Shown: one piece after another, positions 33,134 to 41,924 of the stretch | How the letters are laid out: every line of letters begins with the position of its first letter | Numbering within the stretch: the first letter of the stretch is position 1 | DNA from: Oryzobacter telluris | GTDB taxonomy: Bacteria; Actinomycetota; Actinomycetes; Actinomycetales; Dermatophilaceae | Reading direction: 5' to 3' | Assembly: GCF_043099285.1 (NCBI RefSeq) | Contig: NZ_CP170723.1 | Coordinates: 1-64,000 of the forward strand | Length of the DNA: 64,000 nt | Notes under the pieces: generated by a model | Databases searched by the model: none | What the model saw: the letters and a program-made list of their open reading frames with translations, nothing else | Told to the model about the DNA's origin: nothing | Program-made: the position numbers and the translations under genes

Positions 33134-34015
33134 TCAGGGGAGGTCGGCGATGAGGTCGCCGTCGGCATCGAGGCGGTCGAGCACCTCGTCGAACATCAGC
33201 TGGCGGAGCGAGTCCGGCTCTGCTGCACCGCGTTCCACCTCGTCCCACGTGCGCGGTGCGGCGACGCAGGGGAGCTCGCGGCCGCGCATCGAGTAGGGGC
33301 TGATGGTCGTCTTCGCGCCCACGTTCTGGCTCCAGTCGAGGAACACCTTTCCCGGGCGCAGCGACTTCGTCATCTTCCACAGCACGAGGTCGGGGTGCTT
33401 CTTCGTCATCTCCTGGGCGAGCTGCATGGCGAGGTCGCGAACCTGGTCGGAGGTGAGGTCGCCGCCGAGGGCCGCGTAGAGCTGCATCCCCTTGCTGCCC
33501 GAGGTGACCGGGTAGAGCTCGAGGCCGAGTGCGTCGAGCCGCTCCCGCACGAGGAGCGCCACCTGCGCGCACTCGGTGAGCCCGGCCGGCTTTCCCGGGT
33601 CGAGGTCGATGACGAGCCGGTTCGGGTGCTGCGGCGCGTCATCGACGACGGTCCACTGCGGCACGTGGAGCTCGAGCGAGTTGAGGTTGACGAGGTAGGT
33701 CAGGTCCGCGATGTCCGTGACGTAGGGGTAGGTGACGTCGTCGATCCGGATGCGGGGCAGCCAGCTGGGCGCCCCCGACGGCAGGTTCTTCTCGAAGAAC
33801 ATCTGGTCCTCGACCCCGTGCGGCCAGCGGACCCGCGTCACCGGACGGTCGGCGAGGTGCGGCAGGAGGAACGGCGCGACCTGGGCGTAGTAGCTGAGGA
33901 CCTCACCCTTGGTGGTCTCCGTCGCCGGGTACATCACCTTGTCGAGGCTGGTGAGGCGCAGCTTTCGGCCGGCGACCTCGACGCGGGTCACCTCCGGCAC
34001 GTAGCGCTCAGGCAT
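33134..34015 (-). CDS. ligD: LigD polymerase domain protein (NHEJ)
   Basis: A 293-residue archaeo-eukaryotic primase-type polymerase of the LigD PolDom family, which fills gaps with ribonucleotides in non-homologous end joining. The catalytic Asp137 and Asp139 (LVIDLDPG) and SGSKGMQLY and FLDWSQN segments are present. Length equals a stand-alone PolDom. Its start overlaps the ligase gene by eight bases, so the two are made as separate, coupled chains instead of one LigD protein. Confidence 0.92.
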   Translation of the reverse strand: MPERYVPEVTRVEVAGRKLRLTSLDKVMYPATETTKGEVLSYYAQVAPFLLPHLADRPVTRVRWPHGVEDQMFFEKNLPSGAPSWLPRIRIDDVTYPYVTDIADLTYLVNLNSLELHVPQWTVVDDAPQHPNRLVIDLDPGKPAGLTECAQVALLVRERLDALGLELYPVTSGSKGMQLYAALGGDLTSDQVRDLAMQLAQEMTKKHPDLVLWKMTKSLRPGKVFLDWSQNVGAKTTISPYSMRGRELPCVAAPRTWDEVERGAAEPDSLRQLMFDEVLDRLDADGDLIADLP

Positions 34016-34961
34016 CCTCGACCTCGGTCAGGTCGGCGGGCGTCAGGTCGGAGCGGACGCCGAGGTAGGCCGGCTGGCGCAGCCGGTGCTGGCCGGTCAG
34101 CTCGAGGGCCTTCACCTCGATGACGAGGCGCGGCTCCACCCACCTCGTCCCGTTCGCGTCGATGGCGGGGACCTCGTCGGAGAACGGGGAGTCGTCGCGG
34201 TGGAGGCGGCGCAGCCTCATCGCCAGGGCCTGACCGGCCGACCCCGCGAGCCCGGACCCGACGCGGCCCGCGTAGCGCCATCCCCCCGCTCCGTCCGGGA
34301 GCCCGACGAGGACGGCGCCGAGGCGGTCGGACGATGCCCCGACCTCCTGGCGCCAGCCACCCACGACGACCGAGTGGGTGGCCCGGTGCGCGGTCTTGCG
34401 CCAGTCGGGCGAGCGGCGGCCGGTGGCGTAGGGGGCGGCCCGGCGCTTGCTGACGATGCCCTCGAGGCCCTGGGCCTTGGTGGCCGCGAGGAGCTCGGCG
34501 CCGTCGTCGTAGACCGGGGGGACCTTCCAGCTCGGGCCCTCGAGGTCGAGCTTCTCGAGCAGGTCGCGCCGGGCGGACCACGGCTGGGTGCGCAGGTCGG
34601 AGCCGAAGAGGCGCAGGAGGTCGAAGACCATGAGCGTCACGGGGCGCGTCGACATCAGCTTCTCGGCCGCTCTCCGCTGGCTGACGTGCATGCGCTCGGT
34701 GAGGGCGTGGAAGCTGGGTCGGCCGGCGTCCATCGCGACGACCTCGCCGTCGAGGAGCATGTCGTCGTAGGCGTCGGCGAGGGCGTCGAGCTCGGGAAAC
34801 GCTGCGGTCACGTCACGTTCGCTGCGCGACCACACGGTCACCCGCCCGTCGCGGACGTCCACGAGCACCCGCATCCCGTCCCACTTCACCTCGTGCGCCC
34901 AGGCGTCACCGGTCGGGACGCGCTCGGCGACGGTCGCGAGCATCGGGCGGATGGAGGGCAC
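34008..34961 (-). CDS. ligD: ATP-dependent DNA ligase (LigD ligase domain)
   Basis: A 317-residue ATP-dependent ligase. The adenylated lysine is Lys26 in EVKWDGMR, LLDGEVVA is motif III-like, and GLEGIVSKRR is motif IV, followed by an OB domain ending before residue 317. It seals ends in NHEJ with Ku. No nuclease (PE) domain is fused or adjacent. First gene of the leftward pair. Confidence 0.92.
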   Translation of the reverse strand: MPSIRPMLATVAERVPTGDAWAHEVKWDGMRVLVDVRDGRVTVWSRSERDVTAAFPELDALADAYDDMLLDGEVVAMDAGRPSFHALTERMHVSQRRAAEKLMSTRPVTLMVFDLLRLFGSDLRTQPWSARRDLLEKLDLEGPSWKVPPVYDDGAELLAATKAQGLEGIVSKRRAAPYATGRRSPDWRKTAHRATHSVVVGGWRQEVGASSDRLGAVLVGLPDGAGGWRYAGRVGSGLAGSAGQALAMRLRRLHRDDSPFSDEVPAIDANGTRWVEPRLVIEVKALELTGQHRLRQPAYLGVRSDLTPADLTEVEDA

Positions 34962-35578
34962 ACCCCCATCCTGCCGCGCCGTCGTTCCGGTTCGCCGCTG
35001 TGTCAGGTGAGTTCATGGCGGGTTCGGTGCATCGCTGTTGGATGCCGCGGTCCTTGTGGCGGGGGTCACCGCGCGACGTGATCCCCTCCACCCCGCCCGG
35101 ATGACGTGCCTCCCCTCATCACGCCCCGTCACCCTCTCCTTTGGCCGAGTCCACCCCGCCGGGAAGGAGTGGCCCACCGAGCTGCACTCGTCGCCCTTCG
35201 CCGTGGTCCAGTCCAACGCCGCCGAGGGGGGCGCCCACCAGCCAGACCGAGTCACCGCCCGCCGTGGTCCAGCCCAACCCGGCCGGGATCGGCGGGCTCT
35301 CGTTGTCCAGCCCGCGTCGGCCCAGCCCACCGCGAAGCGTGGATGGCCGCCCCCTCGTCACGAGATCACGCCACCGTGCGCACCCGTCCAATGCAACGAC
35401 GGCACGACGAGCCCTCCCAAGTACCGCGACTTCCTCGTCCAGCCTTCGTCGGGGCCACCCCCTCTCCGGCGAAGAGCCATCCAACGCGGTGGACGTTGTC
35501 CCGGCGACCGCGCCGCCGGGCGGGTGGCCAAGCCATCCAATTCGCCTGGGATTCATCCACATTCGTTGAATCGAACAC
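34962..35578. repeat. non-coding block of degenerate ~60-bp tandem repeats
   Basis: No gene is credible here. Blocks beginning with TCCA(A/C)NCCG recur at about 35087, 35151, 35213, 35274, 35327, 35388, 35479 and 35535, mostly 53-63 bp apart. The two best copies (35151-35212 and 35213-35273) both end in CGCCGTGGTCCAG and share CGCCCACC-like centres. Read on the minus strand the units start with GTTGGAC or CTGGAC. Several frames are open across it only because of composition. It separates the ligase gene from the DUF222-HNH gene. Confidence 0.6.
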
Positions 35579-35607
35579 TTGTGCTATGCGACCGAAGCGA
35601 GTAAAAT
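35579..35607 (+). promoter_or_regulatory. promoter of the DUF222-HNH gene
   Basis: TTGTGC (35579-35584), a 17-base spacer and TAAAAT (35602-35607), followed by a GGGAAGGGGG ribosome site before ATG 35631. This is one of the closest matches to the primary sigma factor consensus in the window. Confidence 0.65.
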
Positions 35608-35630
35608 CGTGGACAGGGAAGGGGGAAACA

Positions 35631-37541
35631 ATGACCGTCACACAGGCACCGGTTCGGGGGAACGCGGCAGGTCCGGACGAGCTCCTCGCGGTGCTCGACG
35701 ACGTCGCGGCGGTGCTGTCGTCGTTGACCCTTCCTGCGGTGACGGTCGGTGGCCGGGACGCGTGGAGTGAGGTGGTGCGGACCTGCCAGCACATCGTGAA
35801 CGCGGCCACGGGGGTGCAGGACGCGGCGATCGTGCGGTTGTGCGCGATCGAACCCGACGTCCTGGACGACGGCACCATTCTTGAGCGGCACCACGCGCCC
35901 GGTCACGTCTCGTTGGACGGGCCCGCGCTGGTGTCCTCCGCCCTGGACGTCACCGCCGTGCACGCCGAACGCCGCGTGCGTGGTGCGGTCCGGCTCGCTG
36001 CCGACGGCGAAGCCGGCACGAACGCGTGCACCGGGCTGGGTGGGTTGCACGACGCGATGCGTGCCGGAGCCCTCGACCCCTACCGCGCATCGGTGGTCGC
36101 TGAGGAGCTGGAGGAGGCACCACCGGAGGTCGCGGAGACCGTCGTCGCGACCCTCGGGAAGCACCTCACCCGCGAGACCGGCCCGCAGCTGCGCCGCCGC
36201 ACCCGGAGACTGATCGCCCGGATCAGCCCCGACCTGCTGCACCAGCGCGCCAAGCGCGCCAGGGAGGAGTGCGGGCTGCGGCGGTGGGTCGACCAGCCCG
36301 GTGTCGACCGGTGGGAGGGCACCTTCCCCTCCGAGGACGCCGCCACCGCGTGGGCCGCGATCGACGCCCGAGCCCAACAGCTCGTCACCACCGGCACCTG
36401 CGACCGCATCGAGCGGGCCAGAGCGCAAGCGCTGGTCGACCTCGTCACCGGAAACGCCACCATCACCACCATCGTCATACTCACCACCCCCGCCACCGAC
36501 GAGGGACAAGCAGGGACGCACCCGACCACGGGCCACGACACCCACCACCGGCAGGGGCGGACCTCAGTGTCGACTGAGCGCACCTCGGCACCTGCGACGG
36601 GGCGGCAACACCGACAACTCGCCCGCGTGGATGCCACGACCATCGACGAAGCCACAGCTGGGGTCGCCGTCGAGGCGATGACGGCGCCACGATCGACGAG
36701 CAGCAACCAAGGGCCGGGCGCTCCAGCCCTCACCGCACCCGAACTCCTCGACCCGACCCCGCACCACGGCCCACCCAACCGGGCCCAACGACGACGAACC
36801 AGACCCGAACCCGAAGACCTCGTCGAAGTACCCAACCCCCTGGGTGGGGAACCCATGCTCGTCGCCCGCGCCTGGCTCGACGCCCTCATCGCCTCACCCA
36901 CCACCACCATCCGACCCGTCACCTGCGACCCGGCCACCGGCGCCCTCCGCACCAACATCACCACCGACACCTACCGGCCACCCAAAGAGCTCGCCGACCG
37001 CATCCGGAGACGCGACGGCAGATGCAGATTCCCCGGCTGCCACGTCAACGCCCGATTCTGCGACATCGACCACGTCCGCGCCTGGCCCACCGGCCCCACC
37101 GCCGACCACAACCTCATCTGCCTGTGCCGCCGACACCACCGCATCAAACAACGACCCGGCTGGCACCTCACCCTGCACCCCGACGCCACCGTCACTTGGA
37201 CCGACCCCACCGGCAGGCAACGCACCACCGCACCCATCGACGCCCTCCGCACCATCACGCTTCCACGTGCCAACGCGGCTGAGTCCGAGACCACCCCGAT
37301 GACCGCCCCCGGCCCCGCGGTCGCCATTGACGCCCACAGCTCCCTCGAGTTCGCGCTCGAACACCTCCTGGGCAGCTCGGCACCCGGTCGCCGCGGCCGG
37401 CGACCCGCCCACCGAACCGTCCAGACCCTCCGCCTCCACGGCATCACCGTCGACAACCCGGAGCGACAGTGCCACACCCGACCGCGCTTCCAACGGCGGG
37501 CGCGGACCGCGGACCGGAACCCCGACACCCCGCCGTTCTGA
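35631..37541 (+). CDS. DUF222 and HNH endonuclease domain protein
   Basis: A 636-residue protein of the 13E12-like family abundant in actinobacteria. The N-terminal half is a DUF222 helical domain; a low-complexity Thr/Ala-rich segment (about residues 290-380) follows; the HNH nuclease motif is at about 462-515, with zinc-type cysteines Cys465 and Cys470 (RCRFPGC), the CDIDHVRAW core and CRRHHRIKQ. It may nick or cut DNA, but cellular role is unknown and many paralogues exist per genome. It lies between the LigD and Ku genes, transcribed like Ku. Confidence 0.88.
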   Translation: MTVTQAPVRGNAAGPDELLAVLDDVAAVLSSLTLPAVTVGGRDAWSEVVRTCQHIVNAATGVQDAAIVRLCAIEPDVLDDGTILERHHAPGHVSLDGPALVSSALDVTAVHAERRVRGAVRLAADGEAGTNACTGLGGLHDAMRAGALDPYRASVVAEELEEAPPEVAETVVATLGKHLTRETGPQLRRRTRRLIARISPDLLHQRAKRAREECGLRRWVDQPGVDRWEGTFPSEDAATAWAAIDARAQQLVTTGTCDRIERARAQALVDLVTGNATITTIVILTTPATDEGQAGTHPTTGHDTHHRQGRTSVSTERTSAPATGRQHRQLARVDATTIDEATAGVAVEAMTAPRSTSSNQGPGAPALTAPELLDPTPHHGPPNRAQRRRTRPEPEDLVEVPNPLGGEPMLVARAWLDALIASPTTTIRPVTCDPATGALRTNITTDTYRPPKELADRIRRRDGRCRFPGCHVNARFCDIDHVRAWPTGPTADHNLICLCRRHHRIKQRPGWHLTLHPDATVTWTDPTGRQRTTAPIDALRTITLPRANAAESETTPMTAPGPAVAIDAHSSLEFALEHLLGSSAPGRRGRRPAHRTVQTLRLHGITVDNPERQCHTRPRFQRRARTADRNPDTPPF

Positions 37542-37810
37542 CCCCTGGCCCCCGGATACCGTCGCCGCTCCTGCCGCGCGTCCCCCGCCCAACAGAGCCG
37601 ACGGCACGCCCTGACCTACCCGCACTTCCGAACCGCCACCACAACCGAGCCACGGGCGCGGATCCGGTTGCCCCGACCACCACTCCCGCACCCGAGCACA
37701 ACAAGCGGGCTGGTCGGGGGCGGGTTCCCCTGACGACGAACGGGCCTACGCTGGGTGTCTGCGGTCCCGACGGCGGGGTCGCGAGGCTCACTCGAAGGGT
37801 GTGGACGGCG

Positions 37811-38746
37811 ATGCGGGCGATCTGGAAGGGCGCGGTCTCCTTCGGCCTGGTCAACGTGCCGGTGCGGCTGTACTCGGCGACCGAGAACCACGACGTGCAG
37901 TTCCGTCAGGTGCACCGGGAGGACGGCGGGCGCATCAAGTACAAGCGCACCTGCTCGATCGACGGCGAGGAGGTCTCCTACGACGACATCGCCAAGGGCT
38001 ACGAGACCGAGGACGGCGACATGGTCGTCCTCACCGACGACGACTTCGCCGACCTGCCGAGCAAGACCTCCAAGGAGATCGGCGTGACGAAGTTCGTCCC
38101 CGCCGACCAGATCGACCCCATGTGGCTCGACAAGAGCTACTACCTCGAGCCCGACAAGGCCGCCACCAAGCCCTACGTCCTCCTCCGCGACGCCCTGGAG
38201 AAGGAGAAGCGGATGGCGATCGTCACCGTCTCCATCCGCACCCGGATGACGATGGCGGTCCTGCGCGTGCGCGACGGCGTCATCGTCATGCAGACGATGC
38301 TCTGGCCCGACGAGGTCCGCGCCGCCGACTTCGCCCACGTCGAGGAGGAGAGCCACGCGTCCAAGCAGGAGATGGACATGGCCAAGATGCTCATCGACCA
38401 GCTCGCCGGCGACTACGACCCGTCCGAGTACGAGGACGACTACGCCCTGGCGGTCAAGGAGCTGGTCCGCGCCAAGGTCGAGGGCGGCGAGGTCCGCGTG
38501 GCCGCGGTCGAGCCGGAGGAGTCCGGTGAGGTCGTCGACCTCCTCGCGGCGCTGGCCCGCTCCGTGGAGAAGGCCAAGGCCTCCCGCGGCGAGGCTCCGG
38601 AGCCGGCCAAGCCCGCGGCCAAGAAGACCGCGGCCAAGGCCCCCGCCACGAAGACCGCCTCGAAGACCCCGGCGAAGAAGACCAGCGCCACCAAGACCAC
38701 CGCGTCGAAGTCCGCGGCCAAGAAGAGCGAGAAGAAGGCGAGCTGA
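37811..38746 (+). CDS. ku: Ku protein (NHEJ)
   Basis: A 311-residue bacterial Ku that binds broken DNA ends and recruits LigD. It begins MRAIWKGAVSFGLVNVPVRLY, the family hallmark; the ring core runs to about residue 255 and a Lys/Ala-rich tail with AKK repeats (about 262-311) should bind DNA. ATG 37811 has GAAGGG upstream, and TACGCT at 37747-37752 is a possible -10 box for a ~50-base leader. Its TGA stop overlaps a CTG that appears to start the next gene. Confidence 0.95.
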   Translation: MRAIWKGAVSFGLVNVPVRLYSATENHDVQFRQVHREDGGRIKYKRTCSIDGEEVSYDDIAKGYETEDGDMVVLTDDDFADLPSKTSKEIGVTKFVPADQIDPMWLDKSYYLEPDKAATKPYVLLRDALEKEKRMAIVTVSIRTRMTMAVLRVRDGVIVMQTMLWPDEVRAADFAHVEEESHASKQEMDMAKMLIDQLAGDYDPSEYEDDYALAVKELVRAKVEGGEVRVAAVEPEESGEVVDLLAALARSVEKAKASRGEAPEPAKPAAKKTAAKAPATKTASKTPAKKTSATKTTASKSAAKKSEKKAS

Positions 38747-39318
38747 CCATCGCATCCGACGGCCGTCGCACGTTCGTCCTCGTCGACGGTGAGAACCTCG
38801 ATGCCACCCTCGGCTCGTCGGTCCTCGGCCGCCGGCCCCAGCCCGAGGAGCGGCCCCGCTGGCAGCGGGTGACCGACCACTTCGAGGAGCAGTGGGACCA
38901 GCAGGTCACCGGCCTGTTCTTCCTCAACGTCTCCAACGGCACCCTGCCCCTGCCGTTCGTCCAGGCCCTCCTCGCCAACGGCTACCGCCCGGTGCCGCTC
39001 ACCGGCTCCGGCGCCGAGGGCGAGAAGGTCGTCGACCTCGGCATCCAGCGCACCCTCGACGCGCTGCGCACCCACCCGGATGCCGACGTCGTCCTCGCCA
39101 GCCACGACGCCGACTTCGCCCCGCACTTGCACGCGCTCGTCGAGGACGGCCGCCGGGTCGCGGTCGTCGGATTCCGCGAGTTCACGGCCCAGACGCTGCT
39201 CGTCGAGGGCATCGAGCACGTCGACCTCGAGTACGACATCAACGCCTTCAACGGTCAGCTGCCGCGTGTGCGCGTCATCTCCCTCGCCGACTTCGACCCC
39301 GAGGAGTTCCTCCGCTGA
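38743..39318 (+). CDS. NYN-domain nuclease-like protein, probable CTG start
   Basis: A PIN-like NYN protein of about 191 residues. The catalytic opening TFVLVDGENLD is encoded by 38776-38808, upstream of the first usable GTG (38869), so starting at that GTG would remove the active-site Asp. In frame upstream there is no ATG, GTG or TTG; CTG 38743 overlaps the Ku stop (CTGA) and has AGAAGG six bases before it. ATC 38749 is another rare option. Later motifs are SHDADFAPHL and VVGFREF. NYN proteins are putative RNases or nucleases; coupling to Ku suggests a link to end joining. Confidence 0.75.
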   Translation: MTIASDGRRTFVLVDGENLDATLGSSVLGRRPQPEERPRWQRVTDHFEEQWDQQVTGLFFLNVSNGTLPLPFVQALLANGYRPVPLTGSGAEGEKVVDLGIQRTLDALRTHPDADVVLASHDADFAPHLHALVEDGRRVAVVGFREFTAQTLLVEGIEHVDLEYDINAFNGQLPRVRVISLADFDPEEFLR

Positions 39319-39330
39319 CCGGTCGGGCGC

Positions 39331-40089
39331 TCAGGCGTTCTCCTTCCGGAACGTCGACGTGCCCCACCACATCGCGAGGACGAACAGCACCGACGCCCAG
39401 ACCGACCCCCACAGCAGGGGCGAGGTGGCGAAGTCGCCCGAGAAGGTCGTGCGCACGGCGTCGGTGACCCACTTGAACGGCATCCAGTCGCTCACGGTCT
39501 GCAGCCACTTCGGGCCCAGCGTCATCGGCAGCAGGATGCCGCTGAGCAGCAGCACCGGCATCATCACCATGTTGATGACCGGGGCCATGACGTCCTCGGA
39601 CTTCGTCGTCAGCGCCAGCGCGTTCGAGGCCGCGGCACACGCCCCGCCGACGAGCAGCGTGATGAGCACCCCGACCGCGATCCCGGCGGCCGACCCGCGC
39701 ATCCCCATCCACAGGCCGAGGCCGACGAGGATCAGTGCCTGGACGAACAGCTGCACGAGGTCGCGCACCAGCCGTCCGAACAGCAGCGCCGTGCGGCTGG
39801 CCGGGGTGACCCGCTCGGCCTCGATGACGCCCTCGCGCCACTCGCCGATGAGGCTGAACCCCGCGAAGAACGCCCCGAAGATCCCGAGCTGCACGAGCAT
39901 GCCCGGCACGAAGAAGGTCAGGTAGTTGTCATAGCCGAACTGGCCGGCGATCGGCTTGAGCAGCGGACCGAAGAGGAGCAGGTAGAGCACCGGCTGGAGC
40001 ATGCCGATGATGACCCACGCCGGGTTGCGCAGGTTCATCCGCAGCTGGCGGCGGAAGACGATGTACGAGTCGCGGAGGAACTGCATCAC
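39331..40089 (-). CDS. ABC-2 type exporter permease (DrrB-like)
   Basis: A 252-residue membrane protein with six predicted helices, starting with a cytoplasmic stretch (RDSYIVFRRQLRMNLRNPAWVI) typical of DrrB-type permeases. Together with the ATPase it overlaps by four bases, it should export drugs or lipids. The ATG start lies inside the ATPase gene end. Confidence 0.9.
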   Translation of the reverse strand: MMQFLRDSYIVFRRQLRMNLRNPAWVIIGMLQPVLYLLLFGPLLKPIAGQFGYDNYLTFFVPGMLVQLGIFGAFFAGFSLIGEWREGVIEAERVTPASRTALLFGRLVRDLVQLFVQALILVGLGLWMGMRGSAAGIAVGVLITLLVGGACAAASNALALTTKSEDVMAPVINMVMMPVLLLSGILLPMTLGPKWLQTVSDWMPFKWVTDAVRTTFSGDFATSPLLWGSVWASVLFVLAMWWGTSTFRKENA

Positions 40090-41096
40090 TTCTCCTCGGG
40101 GGTGGTCTCGGGGGTCGCCTCGGCGTCGCGCAGCGAGCGACCGGTGAGCGTGAGGAAGACGTCGTCGAGCGTGGGCCGGACGACCTCGATGGAGGCGAGC
40201 GCGACCCCGGCGTCGTGGAGGTCGCGCAGCAGCCCGGGCACCGCGGTGCCCGCCCGCGGTACCCGCGCCCGCACGTGCGAGCCGTCGACCTCGACCGCCG
40301 TGCCGTCGCCACGGGCCAGGTCGGCGATCGACCCCAGCCGCCGCGCGGCCTCCGACACCAGCGCGGCGTCCTCGAGCCCGAGGTCGACGAGGTCGCCGGA
40401 CACCTGCGCCTTGAGGTTGTCGGCGGTGTCGGCGGCCACGATCTTCCCGTGGTCGATGATGACGATCCGGTCGGCGAGCGCGTCGGCCTCGTCGAGGTAG
40501 TGGGTCGTGAGCAGCACGGTGGCGCCGCGCGCGTCGCGCAGCGCCCGGATGTGCTCCCAGAGGTTGGCGCGGGCCTGCGGGTCCAGGCCGGTCGTCGGCT
40601 CGTCGAGGAAGACGAGCGTGGGGTCGTGGACCAGGCCCATGACGATGTCGAGCCGGCGCCTCTGGCCACCGGACATCGCCTTGGGCATGCGGTCCCAGAG
40701 GCCCTCGAGGTCGAGCTGGGTGAACAGCTCCTTGCCGCGTCGCCGCGCCTCGGCCTGCGACATGCCGTAGAGCATCCCGTGGTCGCTCACCTCGTCGCCG
40801 GCACGCGCCCCGCTGAACGCCCCACCCGTCTGCGACACGTACCCGATGGCGCGCCGCACCTGCAGCGACTCGCGCACGACGTCGAACCCGGCCACCGTGG
40901 CCGTGCCGGCCGTCGGCTTGAGCAGCGTCGTGAGCATCCGCAGCGTCGTCGTCTTGCCGGCCCCGTTGGGTCCGAGGAACCCCACGACCTCGCCCTCGGC
41001 GACGTCGAGGTCGACCCCGTCGACCGCCCGCACCTCGGTCTTCGTGCGGCCCTTCTTCGTCGTGAACGTCTGGACCAGTCCCCTGGCTTCGATCAT
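40086..41096 (-). CDS. ABC exporter ATPase (DrrA-like)
   Basis: A 336-residue ATPase of the daunorubicin-resistance class. Walker A GPNGAGKTT, signature SGGQRRR, Walker B LVFLDEPTTGLDPQ, and a C-terminal DrrA-type extension with TLDDVFLTLTG. ATG 41096 with GAGGGAG upstream; nine codons further upstream are open but run into the operator region. Likely under control of the PadR regulator encoded upstream. Confidence 0.92.
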   Translation of the reverse strand: MIEARGLVQTFTTKKGRTKTEVRAVDGVDLDVAEGEVVGFLGPNGAGKTTTLRMLTTLLKPTAGTATVAGFDVVRESLQVRRAIGYVSQTGGAFSGARAGDEVSDHGMLYGMSQAEARRRGKELFTQLDLEGLWDRMPKAMSGGQRRRLDIVMGLVHDPTLVFLDEPTTGLDPQARANLWEHIRALRDARGATVLLTTHYLDEADALADRIVIIDHGKIVAADTADNLKAQVSGDLVDLGLEDAALVSEAARRLGSIADLARGDGTAVEVDGSHVRARVPRAGTAVPGLLRDLHDAGVALASIEVVRPTLDDVFLTLTGRSLRDAEATPETTPEEK

Positions 41097-41117
41097 GGCT
41101 CTCCCTCGGTCACCCTC

Positions 41118-41145
41118 GAACACCGAGAGTGTTCAACATTGAACA
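41118..41145. promoter_or_regulatory. overlapping palindromes before drrAB-like operon
   Basis: A perfect 16-bp palindrome TGTTCAA-CA-TTGAACA (41130-41145) overlaps a second dyad GAACAC-CGAGA-GTGTTC (41118-41134). It lies 22 bases before the ATPase start, downstream of the PadR gene transcribed the same way. It is the best candidate for a PadR operator. Confidence 0.55.
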
Positions 41146-41232
41146 TCGCCCCGTCAACCCCGGTGGTCGACCTCGACCCGACCACTGTCCCGCGCCCCAC
41201 CGACAGGCCACCAGACCGCGAGAACGGACGCG

Positions 41233-41874
41233 TCAGGACCTCGCGATGAGCTCGAGGTAGCGGGCCCGTTCGTGCGCCATCGTCCAGCCGGGGTCGTCGG
41301 CCGGCGGCGCCCAGGTCGCGTCCTCCCCGGCGAGCTCGAGGTCGCCGGCGTCGACCCGCCCGACGAGGTCCACGAGCCACTCGCGTTCGGTGACGGCCAG
41401 CCCCATCCACAGGTCGGCCATGGCGCGGACGTGCGGCGGCATCCCGGCGGCGTCGTGCCGGCCGTCGACCTGCTCGCGCACCTTGACGTCGAGGGCGGCG
41501 AGCCGCTCGCGCAGCGCCGACGCGACATCCACCCGCGTCACCAACGGCATCAGAGCAACGGCGGTGTGGAACGGCAACGGGGACAACAGGTCCAGCGACA
41601 CCACGGCGTCACGCCACAGCCGCTGCAGCTCGGCCCGGCCCGCCTCGGTGCTCGTGTACACGGCCACCTCACGCGTCCCGTCGACGAGGTCGTGCCGCTC
41701 GAGGTTGCCCTGCCGCGCCAGCGTCGCCAGCCCCGAGTAGATCGACCCGGGGTTGACGTGGGCCCAGTCCTCGACCTGCCACGAGAGCAGCTCGCGACGC
41801 AGCTGGTACCCGTTGACCGGCTCGAAGATCATGACGCTGCCCAGGAGCAGCAGTCGGGTCTCGGTGGCCGCCAT
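41233..41874 (-). CDS. PadR-family regulator
   Basis: A 213-residue PadR repressor. The N-terminal winged helix (about residues 8-80: MIFEPVNGYQLRRELLSW, then NPGSIYSGLATLARQG) is followed by a C-terminal helical dimerisation part. A TACACT -10 box (41887-41882) ends seven bases before ATG 41874, with no Shine-Dalgarno, so leaderless transcription is likely. It sits directly upstream of the DrrAB-like exporter and probably controls it. Confidence 0.88.
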   Translation of the reverse strand: MAATETRLLLLGSVMIFEPVNGYQLRRELLSWQVEDWAHVNPGSIYSGLATLARQGNLERHDLVDGTREVAVYTSTEAGRAELQRLWRDAVVSLDLLSPLPFHTAVALMPLVTRVDVASALRERLAALDVKVREQVDGRHDAAGMPPHVRAMADLWMGLAVTEREWLVDLVGRVDAGDLELAGEDATWAPPADDPGWTMAHERARYLELIARS

Positions 41875-41924
41875 GACCGGAAGTGTAGGAGCGGCCGTCG
41901 TGGGCGCCGCCTACGCTGGCGCCC

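Noticed and set aside
35013..35562. Minus-strand small genes in the repeat block
   Set aside because: Frames are open because of the repeats; products are repetitive with no domain or ribosome site.
34962..35578. CRISPR array
   Set aside because: Units are degenerate, without identical short repeats or unique spacers, and no cas genes are near.
35574..35589. LexA box overlapping the HNH gene promoter (TCGAAC followed by GTGCTA)
   Set aside because: Only the left half-site is intact; the right half matches three of six positions.
35106..35630. Upstream extension of the DUF222-HNH protein by 175 residues
   Set aside because: It would translate the repeat block and the TTGTGC-N17-TAAAAT promoter; ATG 35631 has a good ribosome site.
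35631..37541. DUF222-HNH gene as a transposase or intein/intron homing enzyme
   Set aside because: No inverted repeats, target duplication or intron/intein borders seen; the family is chromosomal and multi-copy in actinobacteria.
38869..39318. NYN protein starting at GTG 38869
   Set aside because: This would remove the LVDGEN active-site segment encoded upstream in the same frame.
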